A DNA stretch of 9,455 nt from an uncultured Elusimicrobium sp. (GTDB taxonomy: Bacteria; Elusimicrobiota; Elusimicrobia; Elusimicrobiales; Elusimicrobiaceae): contig CAMGSK010000054.1 in the NCBI GenBank assembly GCA_946061795.1, positions 1 through 9,455 of the forward strand. The letters are read 5' to 3'. Below are positions 1-6,736 of this stretch, one piece after another. The notes below the pieces were generated by a model. The model saw nothing but the letters and a program-made list of their open reading frames with translations. It was not told where the DNA came from and did not search any database. Each line of letters starts with the position of its first letter. Position 1 is the stretch's first letter. A program made the position numbers and the translations under genes.

Positions 1-23
1 TTTTTTTTTGATAAATTTTGCTT

Positions 24-545
24 ATGAACAAAATTTATCAAAAATCTCCCGGCGGAAATAAAAACGCCGGATTTACGCTGATAGAACTGTTAGTTGTCGT
101 TTTGATTATCGGTATTTTATCGGCTGTGGCGCTGCCGCAGTATGAAATGGCGGTGGAAAAAGCGCGTTTTACCCAGGCCGTGTCGGCTCAGCGGGCTTTG
201 ATTAATGCGGAGCAAATCTATTTCATGGCGAATGGTTCTTATACAAGCAAATTGGAAGATTTGGATATTACGTTTGCCAACAACACGCTGAAGGATTTCG
301 GCTTGATTATTCACACGAGCCCGAGTCTGCATATAGAAATGAAACGCAACAAAAAAATAGACGGCCAAGACATTTGGATGACGGTCTACTTGTTGGAAAA
401 TACAAAAAATACATCCATTAACTGTTCGCTGCTTAAAAGCGTTCCCGCAGGCTCCAAAGCCAGAAGACTTTGTAAGAGTGTGACGGGTGCGGCGCATACC
501 ACAGATTCGCTTACTCCCGGATATGAGCATTATTCTTTGCAATAA
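24..545 (+). CDS. Type IV pilin / pseudopilin-like protein
   Basis: This 173-residue protein is a type IV pilin-like subunit: an exported filament or pseudopilus protein processed at the inner membrane. A 16-residue basic leader ends in Gly16. It is followed by the prepilin peptidase site G/FTLIE, with the conserved Glu at mature position +5, and a hydrophobic helix to about residue 36 that ends in the ALPQY segment. The helix continues as an amphipathic spine through residues 41-67, including a YFMANGSY segment. Cys134 and Cys150 near the C-terminus probably form the disulfide-bounded D-region typical of major and minor pilins. I chose the ATG at 24 over an in-frame TTG at 18 because it gives a normal leader. 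No Shine-Dalgarno sequence precedes it. The gene stands alone and converges with the next one. Elusimicrobiota carry many such genes, so its exact filament role cannot be assigned. Confidence 0.9.
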   Translation: MNKIYQKSPGGNKNAGFTLIELLVVVLIIGILSAVALPQYEMAVEKARFTQAVSAQRALINAEQIYFMANGSYTSKLEDLDITFANNTLKDFGLIIHTSPSLHIEMKRNKKIDGQDIWMTVYLLENTKNTSINCSLLKSVPAGSKARRLCKSVTGAAHTTDSLTPGYEHYSLQ

Positions 546-592
546 AGCGGTGTGATCGGGGTTCAGGGAAAGTTTTAATTGTTGAAACAGCG

Positions 593-1471
593 TTAATATT
601 GCGTTTTGATTTTGCGCGCGGTTCCGTCCGCCGGGGACACCGTTTTTTTGGCCAGATCCGCTTTCCATACGCCGCAGCTGACGGTGCGGTTTTTCAAATG
701 CGCCGCATCCGCGCCGCTTTGCACTTTGGCCCGGCAGCTGACGGAGTAGGCGTTTTCTCCCGTCAGTCTGGCGGAGTAGAGCCTTTGGCTGATTAAAAAG
801 ACGTACCCCTTTTTCTTGTAGGTTTTATCCAGTCCGTAAAAGTAGCGGTCAATACGCGCCCCTTCTTTGCTCTGCACCAGTTCTTGGGCGCGGCGCTGGG
901 CGGCGGGGTCTTCTCCTTCGGCGGGGGCAAAGTCTTCCCGCGCGATGTTGCGTTCGGCCAGCCATGCGTTGCGCCGGGCCAGCATTTTGCGGGACTGGTC
1001 TTCTATTTGCGCAAGCCGGACGGGGTCTTCCACCGTTTGTTTTTTTAGCCGGACGGTGCCGTTGGGGCTTACCGCGCCCCGGGGATATACCTTGACGCCC
1101 GTGGTGTTAAGCAGGCCGGAATGGCTTACTTTGAGCGTGATTTTTCCCGGCGTATATTTGTCCGCCCGTCCGTAGTATTTCAAATTTTTTTCAAAATCTT
1201 TGTTAAAATCCAGCACCACTTCGTCTTTGTCGCTACGCCAGCAGCAGGCGTCCAGACAGCTCTGGCGCGGGTCCAGGGCGGCCTCGGCCTCCGCCGGAAC
1301 AAAACGCAGCCGGAATTGATAACAGGAATCGAATTGAGTGCCTTTGAAATCCGTTTTTTTGGCGGGAATATCCAGCCACGCTTTGGTAGTGGCCACGCCG
1401 GAATTGTTCAGCGGGGTATAGCAGCCCGCACAAATCCAAAACGCCGTTGCCAAAAGAAAAGCTTTTTTCAT
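593..1471 (-). CDS. Cysteine-rich lipoprotein of unknown function
   Basis: I do not recognise a family for this 292-residue protein. It begins MKK, followed by a short hydrophobic stretch ending in ICAGC, so it looks like a Sec-exported lipoprotein anchored through Cys17. Cys14 at the -3 position is not a standard lipobox residue, so lipidation is likely but not certain. The mature part has six further cysteines: Cys50, a CLDACC cluster (Cys72, Cys76, Cys77), Cys246 and Cys266. This suggests disulfides in the cell envelope. Residues about 150-205 are highly charged and probably helical; the flanks look beta-rich. The ATG at 1471 is the only sensible start because the signal peptide begins there, yet no Shine-Dalgarno precedes it. 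A TATAAT on this strand lies 7 bases upstream, which suggests a leaderless message. It diverges from the mechanosensitive channel gene and converges with the pilin gene. No function is proposed. Confidence 0.8.
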   Translation of the reverse strand: MKKAFLLATAFWICAGCYTPLNNSGVATTKAWLDIPAKKTDFKGTQFDSCYQFRLRFVPAEAEAALDPRQSCLDACCWRSDKDEVVLDFNKDFEKNLKYYGRADKYTPGKITLKVSHSGLLNTTGVKVYPRGAVSPNGTVRLKKQTVEDPVRLAQIEDQSRKMLARRNAWLAERNIAREDFAPAEGEDPAAQRRAQELVQSKEGARIDRYFYGLDKTYKKKGYVFLISQRLYSARLTGENAYSVSCRAKVQSGADAAHLKNRTVSCGVWKADLAKKTVSPADGTARKIKTQY

Positions 1472-1478
1472 ACACTTA

Positions 1479-1486
1479 ATTATAAT
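1479..1486. promoter_or_regulatory. Palindromic -10-like element in divergent spacer
   Basis: The octamer ATTATAAT is its own reverse complement and reads TATAAT on both strands (1481-1486 on +, 1484-1479 on -). It lies in the 52-base spacer between the cysteine-rich lipoprotein (-) and the channel gene (+). No good -35 hexamer is visible at 16-18 bases on either side. On the + strand it would leave a leader of about 30 bases that includes a GGAGGA. On the - strand it would start transcription at or next to the ATG. Promoter activity is inferred only. Confidence 0.4.
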
Positions 1487-1523
1487 AACTTTTGCCGCTT
1501 AAATGGCATAAACCGGAGGAAAT

Positions 1524-2861
1524 ATGCTGGCACAGCTAATAAACGGATGGTTGACGTCATGGGGGGTACTGTCGGATAAACTGCGCGCTTTTTCGGCCGA
1601 AGCGTCCGGCGCGCTGTTGTTTGTGTTGGCGGTTTATGCGTCGGCTAAAATTGTAAAAGGGGTTTTGCATTTATTTTTCGGCTCTTCCGTGATGACCAAA
1701 CGTTTCCCGCGTTTGCACGGCGCGCTGAAAGCCGCCCGTTTCCCCGGTGCGGCAGGCTATGCCGCGGCGGCCGTCATCGCTATACAGCTCTATCCGTTGT
1801 TTATTCCCTTGCAAGGCGCGATGATGGAAACTTTCCTGACGCGGGTGACGGGTATTTTCGTAGTGTTGTGTTTTACGGGGATGCTGGCTTCCGTGGTAAA
1901 TGTGTTGGACTGGCTGTACGGGCGCAACCCCAATGTACCTTTGCGCGGCGTATTCCAAGCCATCAAAATGGTGCTGTACTTGCTGGCGGGGTTAATTGTC
2001 ATTTCCATTTTAATCAGTAAAAAGCCCATGTACGTTATTACCGGTCTGTCCGCGGCGGCGGCCGTGTTTATGTTAATTTTTAAAGACCCTATTTTGGGGT
2101 TTGCCGCCGGCATACAACTGGCCAGCAATCATTTGCTGAAAATAGGGGACTGGATTACCATGGAATCCCACGGAGCCGACGGCACGGTGGTGGATATTAC
2201 GCTGACCACCGTACGCGTGCAGAACTTTGACAATACGATTGTCAACGTTCCCGCTTATGACTTGATTTCCCGTCCGTTCCAAAACTGGAGCGGTATGATA
2301 CAAAGCGGTGCGCGCCGAATCAAGCGCGCCATTAACGTGGATGTGGAAACGATTAAATTTATGGATGAAAACTTGTTGAAGCGTTTGTCCAAAATTCGTT
2401 TGATTGAAGACTATTTGGCGGAAAAAATCCAGGAAGTGCGCGCTTTCAACGCCGAACACGGAAATAAGGAAAACATCCTGAACAGCCGCCATTTGACCAA
2501 TGTCGGCACATTCCGCGCGTATGCGCTGGCGTATTTGAACAGCCTGTCCACCATTGACCATACCTCCACCTGCATGGTGCGCCAATTGGCCCCCACCACG
2601 TCGGGCCTGCCTCTGGAAATTTACTGTTTTACCTCTACGACGGATTGGGTAAAATACGAAGGCATACAGTCCGACGTGTTTGACCATTTGTATTCCGTTA
2701 TGCCGGAATTTGATTTGTTCCCGTTCCAACAGCCGGCCGGACGCAACGTATCCCAGGCGGCCCGTCAGCTGGTCCGGGGGGAGAAAGAAGCAGCGGAGCT
2801 GAGCGTGCAGGCGGAAACGGCGCTGGCCGCGTCTGGCGCGGAGCAGAACAAACGGGCTTAG
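1524..2861 (+). CDS. ybdG: YbdG-type MscS family mechanosensitive channel
   Basis: This 445-residue inner-membrane protein is a small-conductance mechanosensitive channel of the MscS superfamily, which releases solutes on hypo-osmotic stress. Hydrophobic segments lie at about 27-51, 76-97, 105-128, 143-166 and 168-204. The last is the pore helix, rich in Ala and Gly and including FKDPILGFAAGIQLASN. The MscS beta domain follows: GDWITM (208-213), HGADGTVVDI (216-225), TTVRVQNFDNTIVNVP (228-243) and NWSGM (254-258), then GARRIKR (262-268) and a C-terminal domain with TNVGTFRAY, MVRQLAP and GLPLEIYCF. These blocks match my memory of Escherichia coli YbdG (415 residues) almost colinearly, so the subfamily is clear. 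The C-terminus adds about 35 polar, alanine- and glutamate-rich residues. GGAGGA at 1515-1520 supports the ATG at 1524. It appears monocistronic, with a terminator just downstream. Confidence 0.95.
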   Translation: MLAQLINGWLTSWGVLSDKLRAFSAEASGALLFVLAVYASAKIVKGVLHLFFGSSVMTKRFPRLHGALKAARFPGAAGYAAAAVIAIQLYPLFIPLQGAMMETFLTRVTGIFVVLCFTGMLASVVNVLDWLYGRNPNVPLRGVFQAIKMVLYLLAGLIVISILISKKPMYVITGLSAAAAVFMLIFKDPILGFAAGIQLASNHLLKIGDWITMESHGADGTVVDITLTTVRVQNFDNTIVNVPAYDLISRPFQNWSGMIQSGARRIKRAINVDVETIKFMDENLLKRLSKIRLIEDYLAEKIQEVRAFNAEHGNKENILNSRHLTNVGTFRAYALAYLNSLSTIDHTSTCMVRQLAPTTSGLPLEIYCFTSTTDWVKYEGIQSDVFDHLYSVMPEFDLFPFQQPAGRNVSQAARQLVRGEKEAAELSVQAETALAASGAEQNKRA

Positions 2862-2885
2862 ATTTTACCGCGTTCTTCCGGAAAT

Positions 2886-2915
2886 AAAAATCCCGCGTTT
2901 TGCGCGGGATTTTTT
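2886..2915. terminator. Bidirectional intrinsic terminator
   Basis: A perfect 12-bp inverted repeat (2886-2897 with 2903-2914) has a 5-base loop. Its GC-rich core CCCGCG/CGCGGG is flanked by A5 on the left and T6 on the right, so each strand reads a hairpin followed by a T tract. It sits between the convergent channel and symporter genes, which end 25 bases before and 5 bases after it, and should terminate both. Confidence 0.93.
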
Positions 2916-2919
2916 ACGA

Positions 2920-4320
2920 TTATTTTATAATATGACCCAGAGAGCGTTTTGTTTCCGTTTTGAGTTTGTGGCGCAGCCGCCAAAGCATATATACGTTGGG
3001 CAGCGTCATCAACGTCATCATCAGTACCGTCAGTCCCCAGGCAAACCGCGTGCTTAAACCGACGGAAAAAGCGTCCGCTTCTATGGTCCACCCCCAGGAA
3101 AAGGCCGTTCCCAGCCCGCCGCCGGCTAAGCAAAACAACAAATACAAAATCCGCCAGCCTTTGGCCCAGCGTCCGCCTCCCATAAATTGCAGGGCTTTTT
3201 CTCCGTAATAGGACCAGCCGATCAGCGTGGTGAAAGAAAAGATGATGAGAGAAAAAATCAGAATCGGCGTGCCGATGTAAGGTACAGTTTTAAACGCGCT
3301 GTTGCATAAATCCGCGGCGAAGGCGTTGGGGTTTTGCCAGTCTCCGGCCAGCAGGACCACCAGCCCCGATAAAGTGCAAATCAAGACGGTCCACAATACC
3401 GACGTGGCCGACACAATGCCCATCTTCGCCGCACTGCGCGTTTTGGCAGCCGAAGCGGCGATGGCCGCGCTGCCCAGTCCCGCTTCCGTGCTCATGACGC
3501 TGCGTGATACGCCGATGCCTATGGAGTTGACCGCGGCGGAAAATACGGCCGTAATCGTCGCGCCCGCCGCACCGCCCACGGCGGCTTTGCCGGTAAACGC
3601 GCCGGCGACGATGAGCCACAGCGTGTGGGGGACTTTTTCAAAATTCATGATGATGACAAACAGTGCGATGAACAAATACATCCCGCCCATCAAAGGCACC
3701 AGCCATTGCGAATACGCGGCAATGCGTTTGACGCCGCCGATGGTGACCACGCAGGCCAAAAGGGTAATGACCAGTCCCGACAGCCACGGGTTGATGGCGT
3801 ATCCTTCCCGGGCCACGTCGGCTATGGAATTGGTCTGCAGCAAGGCTCCCGCCGCCAGCGCCATGCACAGCGTGCCGAAAGCGAAAACGAGCGCCAGCCA
3901 TTTCATTTTAAGCACGCGCGCCATGACGTACATCGGCCCGCCCACGTATTCGCCGTCGCGCCGCACGCGGTATTTAACCGCAGAAGCGCATTCGCAATAT
4001 TTGATGACAAAATTGAAAAATCCGGCCAAAATGATCCAGAATACGGCGCCGGGGCCCCCCTCGGCTATGGCGGTGGTCACGCCCAAAATGCTGCCCGTTC
4101 CCACCGTGGCTCCCACCATCAGCGCCAGCGCGCCGAATCCGCTGACGGTGCCTTCTCCTCCGTCTTTGCGCACGGACAGCGCGACGGCTTTGAACGTATA
4201 TTTCTGAATGAATCCCAAGCGAAAGGTGAAATAAATTCCCATGCCGAAAATAAGCACAATCATCGGCGGTCCCCAAATAAACCCGTTGAGGACGTTAATG
4301 CAGTGAAGCAGCGTTTCCAT
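2920..4320 (-). CDS. Alanine/glycine:cation symporter family (AGCS) transporter
   Basis: This 466-residue, strongly hydrophobic protein with about ten or eleven membrane segments belongs to the alanine or glycine:cation symporter family (TC 2.A.25), which imports small neutral amino acids with sodium. Family blocks appear in order: GTGSILGVTTAIAEGGPGAVFW (74-95), KYCE and VKYR (107-118), GGPMY (127-131), QTNSIA (162-167), GGVKRIA (195-201), STEAGLGSA (277-285) and IGWSYYGEKAL (367-377). Several positions depart from the consensus I know: Ser77 replaces Asn in GTGN, FW is followed by II instead of MW, Ser277 and Ala286 replace the Asn and Pro of NEAGxGSAP, and a usually acidic stretch reads VLWTV (308-312). 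Substrate and ion are therefore less certain than the fold. A GGAGA lies 4-5 bases before the ATG at 4320. It is transcribed alone and diverges from the lipoprotein-nad operon. Confidence 0.9.
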   Translation of the reverse strand: METLLHCINVLNGFIWGPPMIVLIFGMGIYFTFRLGFIQKYTFKAVALSVRKDGGEGTVSGFGALALMVGATVGTGSILGVTTAIAEGGPGAVFWIILAGFFNFVIKYCECASAVKYRVRRDGEYVGGPMYVMARVLKMKWLALVFAFGTLCMALAAGALLQTNSIADVAREGYAINPWLSGLVITLLACVVTIGGVKRIAAYSQWLVPLMGGMYLFIALFVIIMNFEKVPHTLWLIVAGAFTGKAAVGGAAGATITAVFSAAVNSIGIGVSRSVMSTEAGLGSAAIAASAAKTRSAAKMGIVSATSVLWTVLICTLSGLVVLLAGDWQNPNAFAADLCNSAFKTVPYIGTPILIFSLIIFSFTTLIGWSYYGEKALQFMGGGRWAKGWRILYLLFCLAGGGLGTAFSWGWTIEADAFSVGLSTRFAWGLTVLMMTLMTLPNVYMLWRLRHKLKTETKRSLGHIIK

Positions 4321-4477
4321 GGAGTCTCCGGTAAAAAATAAAAGTATTTATTTATTGTACAAAAGAGACCGCGCGGCCCGCTTCAATAATATGGGACGCG
4401 AAAATATGCTGGCGCGCGGCAAAAGATAATTTATACAATATCTACAGCCGTAATGCCGCATAAAAGGAGACGGACGT

Positions 4478-4825
4478 ATGAAAAAAATTTTGTTGTTTGC
4501 TGCGCTTGGATGTTTGGCCGCGGGATGCGCTTCTTCCGCAGAAAACCGGGAAGGGCTGACGGACCAGTATTCCAAATACCAAATTGTAGATCAAGAGTTT
4601 GACAATCTCAGCGTCCCCAATGACGGTTATGACCGCGTCGCTCCGTACGAAGACCAGGTGAGCGGCTCTTCTTACATTCAAAGCACCGCGCGCGGCGGGG
4701 ACAAAAAACCCGCGCGGAAAATGGCGGTGCATAAAACCGTCGTGGACGGCCAGGGCAACCCGATGCCCTCCGACGCTTCCGCTCCGGTGACGGATCAGGA
4801 AGCTTTGCCGGACGAGGCGGAGTAA
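4478..4825 (+). CDS. Small lipoprotein, first gene of the nad operon
   Basis: This 115-residue protein has a clear lipoprotein signal: MKK, a hydrophobic core, and the lipobox LAAGC with Cys17 as the lipidated residue. Ala and Ser at +2 and +3 do not suggest inner-membrane retention. The mature part is polar, rich in Asp, Ser, Pro and Ala, with an acidic C-terminus and no other cysteine. It looks largely unstructured, and I do not recognise a family. AAGGAGA at 4464-4470 supports the ATG at 4478. A TACAAT at 4434-4439 could be the -10 of the operon, but no -35 is convincing. Its stop codon is one base before the nadA ATG, and the nadA ribosome-binding site lies in its last codons, so the two are probably translated together. 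A link to NAD synthesis is not evident from the protein. Confidence 0.85.
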   Translation: MKKILLFAALGCLAAGCASSAENREGLTDQYSKYQIVDQEFDNLSVPNDGYDRVAPYEDQVSGSSYIQSTARGGDKKPARKMAVHKTVVDGQGNPMPSDASAPVTDQEALPDEAE

Positions 4826-4826
4826 G

Positions 4827-5873
4827 ATGTCTTTGACCGCCTTGAACAAAAAAGCGCTTTTGGAGCAAGAAGCCCATAGACTCTATGGGCTTCTTGGCTC
4901 CGTTTCGCGTTCCAAAGGCGTCAAGTGGTCGTACGCGGACTGCCTGCAGGCCGCGCCTTATACGTTGGCGATTAATCAAATCAAAAAAGAAAAAAACGCC
5001 GTTATTTTGGCTCATTCTTACACGGTGCCGGAACTGGTGTTGGGCGTGGCCGATTTCAGCGGCGATTCCTACGCCCTCAGCCGCAAAGCGTGCGAAGTCT
5101 CCGCAGACACCATTGTTTTTGCGGGCGTGTGGTTCATGGCCGAGACGGCTAAAATTTTAAATCCTTCCAAGCGGGTGCTGATTCCTGCGGGCAAAGCCGG
5201 CTGCACGCTGGCCGACGCTATTACGGAGGAGGAAGTGCGCGCGTTGAAAGCCGCCCATCCGGGCGCGCCGGTGTTGTGCTACGTCAACAGCACCGCCGGG
5301 GTCAAGGCCGAAAGCGACGTGTGCGTGACTTCCGGCAACGTGTTTGATATTGCGGCCAAACTGCCGCAGAAAGAATTGATTTTCGTGCCGGATTTGTTGA
5401 TGGCGCAAAACATAGAGGCGGAACTCAAGCGCCGCGGTGTGTCTAAAAAAATCATTGCTTCCGGCGGCAGCTGCTGCGTGCATGACAAATACACGCCCGC
5501 CGACGTGCAGGCTCTGCGCCGCGATTACCCCGGTATTAAAGTGCTTTGCCACCCGGAAAGCCGTCCCGACGTGTGCGCACAGGCCGATTTTGTAGGCAGT
5601 ACCAAAGGAATGCAGGATTATGTGGCGGCTTCTTCGGACAAATTGTTCGGACTGCTGACGGAAGTCGGTTTGGTAAACCGCCTGGAAGCGGCGTATCCGG
5701 ACAGAAAGTTTATTTGGCCGTTCGGCACCTGCGCTTATATGAAAAAGAACACGCTGGCCAATACGTTCCAGGCTTTGCTGGAACCCCGCGCCGACCAGAC
5801 GGTGGAATTGCCGCCGGACGTGATTGCGCGCGCGAAGAAATCTTTGGAAAATATGTTTGAGATGAGCAAATGA
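4827..5873 (+). CDS. nadA: Quinolinate synthase NadA
   Basis: NadA condenses iminoaspartate with dihydroxyacetone phosphate to quinolinate in de novo NAD synthesis, using a [4Fe-4S] cluster in the cytoplasm. The 348 residues show the three pseudo-repeated domains. The first has AHSYTVPELV (62-71), ADFSGDSYALSR (75-86) and GVWFMAETAKILNP (100-113). The three cluster cysteines fit Cys126 (AGCTLAD), Cys216 (GGSCCVH) and Cys302 (TCAYMKKNTL), with spacings of 90 and 86 residues as expected for the family. HPESR (242-246) and GSTKGM (257-262) are also conserved. The ATG at 4827 has GGCGGAG upstream. The first 45 or so residues are an extension before the usual core and contain a large hairpin in the DNA. 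A TTG at 4965 is an alternative start but lacks a ribosome-binding site. The stop overlaps the nadC start (ATGA). Confidence 0.96.
   Translation: MSLTALNKKALLEQEAHRLYGLLGSVSRSKGVKWSYADCLQAAPYTLAINQIKKEKNAVILAHSYTVPELVLGVADFSGDSYALSRKACEVSADTIVFAGVWFMAETAKILNPSKRVLIPAGKAGCTLADAITEEEVRALKAAHPGAPVLCYVNSTAGVKAESDVCVTSGNVFDIAAKLPQKELIFVPDLLMAQNIEAELKRRGVSKKIIASGGSCCVHDKYTPADVQALRRDYPGIKVLCHPESRPDVCAQADFVGSTKGMQDYVAASSDKLFGLLTEVGLVNRLEAAYPDRKFIWPFGTCAYMKKNTLANTFQALLEPRADQTVELPPDVIARAKKSLENMFEMSK
4862..4901 (+). repeat. Large inverted repeat (hairpin) inside 5' nadA
   Basis: Positions 4867-4879 pair perfectly with 4883-4895 (13 bp, 3-base loop). Past a single bulged G at 4896, positions 4862-4866 pair with 4897-4901 (5 more bp). 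The result is an 18-bp stem within nadA codons 12-25. No T tract follows, so it is not a typical intrinsic terminator. It is in frame and encodes roughly EQEAHRLYGLLGS, in the extension that precedes the conserved NadA core. Confidence 0.85.
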
Positions 5874-6703
5874 TTACAGACAAAATCGTACAGTTGGCTT
5901 TGGAAGAAGATTTGGGGCTCGGAGACATTACCTCCGACAATATTTTTACGCAGGAGGACCGCGCCCGCGCCGTGATACGCGCCAAAGAAGATTTGGTATT
6001 GTGCGGAATGGACGTGGCCCGGCAGACATTTTGGCTGGTGGATGAAGAATTGGTTTTTAAACCGCTGAAAAAAGACGGCGATTTCGTGAAAAAAGGCGAG
6101 AAAGTGCTGGAACTGGAAGGCCGCACGCTCAGCATTTTGAAGGGCGAACGCACCGCGCTGAATTTTATGCAGCGCATGAGCGGCATCGCCACCGCCAGCC
6201 GCGAATACGCCGACATCGCCAAGCCTTATGGGGTGATGATGGTGGATACCCGCAAAACCCAGCCCGCCATGCGCCGTTTGGACAAATACGCCGTGCGCTG
6301 CGGCGGCGCGCGCAATCACCGCATGTCTCTTTCCGACAGCGTGATGATTAAAGACAATCACATTGCGGCGGCCGGTTCCATTACCGCGGCCGTACGCCGC
6401 ATTAAAGACGCCGTCGGCCATACGCCGAAAATTGAAGTGGAAGTGACCAATGAAGCGGAAATCAACGAAGCGTTAGCCGCCGGCGCAGACATTATTATGC
6501 TGGACAATATGACCCCCGCCCAAGCGGCCGAAGCGGTACGGCATATCGCCGGACGCGCCGTGGTGGAAATTTCCGGCGGAGTGAATAAAAACAATTTGGC
6601 CGAATATTGCGCGGCCAAGCCCGACGTCATTTCCAGCGGCGCTCTGACGCATTCCGTGCCGAGCAAAGATTTAAGCCTAAAAATTACCGAGTATTTAAAG
6701 TAG
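5870..6703 (+). CDS. nadC: Nicotinate-nucleotide pyrophosphorylase (quinolinate phosphoribosyltransferase) NadC
   Basis: NadC converts quinolinate and phosphoribosyl pyrophosphate to nicotinate mononucleotide, releasing CO2 and pyrophosphate, directly after the NadA step. The 277-residue protein is full length. It has the N-terminal EEDLGLGDIT (12-21), GERTALNFMQRMSGIAT (92-108) with Arg94, DTRKTQPAMRRLDKYAVRCGG (126-146), NHR (149-151), IKDNHI (160-165), the acidic EVEV strand (189-192), IIMLDNM (208-214), EISGGV (233-238) and SSGALTHS (255-262). Lys161, His150, Arg151, Glu189 and Asp212 occupy the usual substrate and phosphoribosyl-binding places. One glycine of the usual GGG-x-NHR segment is alanine here (GGARNHR). 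The ATG overlaps the nadA stop by four bases, which points to translational coupling. Confidence 0.97.
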   Translation: MITDKIVQLALEEDLGLGDITSDNIFTQEDRARAVIRAKEDLVLCGMDVARQTFWLVDEELVFKPLKKDGDFVKKGEKVLELEGRTLSILKGERTALNFMQRMSGIATASREYADIAKPYGVMMVDTRKTQPAMRRLDKYAVRCGGARNHRMSLSDSVMIKDNHIAAAGSITAAVRRIKDAVGHTPKIEVEVTNEAEINEALAAGADIIMLDNMTPAQAAEAVRHIAGRAVVEISGGVNKNNLAEYCAAKPDVISSGALTHSVPSKDLSLKITEYLK

Positions 6704-6736
6704 CCTTCTGTTTCGGAAGACCCGAGGAGTTGCATT

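Noticed and set aside
546..592. Terminator searched for between the convergent pilin and lipoprotein genes
   Set aside because: Only a short GTTT/AAAC pairing with a loose loop is present. Nothing resembles the strong terminator seen at 2886-2915.
3006..3026. Short CGTCAT-type tandem similarity
   Set aside because: It encodes repeated Met/Leu/Thr residues in a membrane helix of the symporter and is too short and imperfect to be a real repeat.
3302..4207. 301-codon open frame on the + strand opposite the AGCS symporter
   Set aside because: It is a mirror of the symporter's codon pattern. The product is low in recognisable motifs, it has no ribosome-binding site, and the opposite strand carries a clear family match.
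4369..4419. 7-bp GC-rich arms (4369-4375 and 4413-4419) in the spacer before the small lipoprotein gene
   Set aside because: The loop is about 37 bases, and CG-alternating sequence pairs with itself easily. There is no supporting T tract or known riboswitch pattern.
4391..4429. 12-codon open frame in the divergent spacer, a possible leader peptide (MGRENMLARGKR)
   Set aside because: It has no ribosome-binding site, no run of regulatory codons and no attenuator hairpin following it. Very short frames like this are expected by chance.
5735..6421. 228-codon open frame on the - strand across the nadA/nadC junction
   Set aside because: It is antisense to two well-supported enzymes and has no motif or ribosome-binding site.
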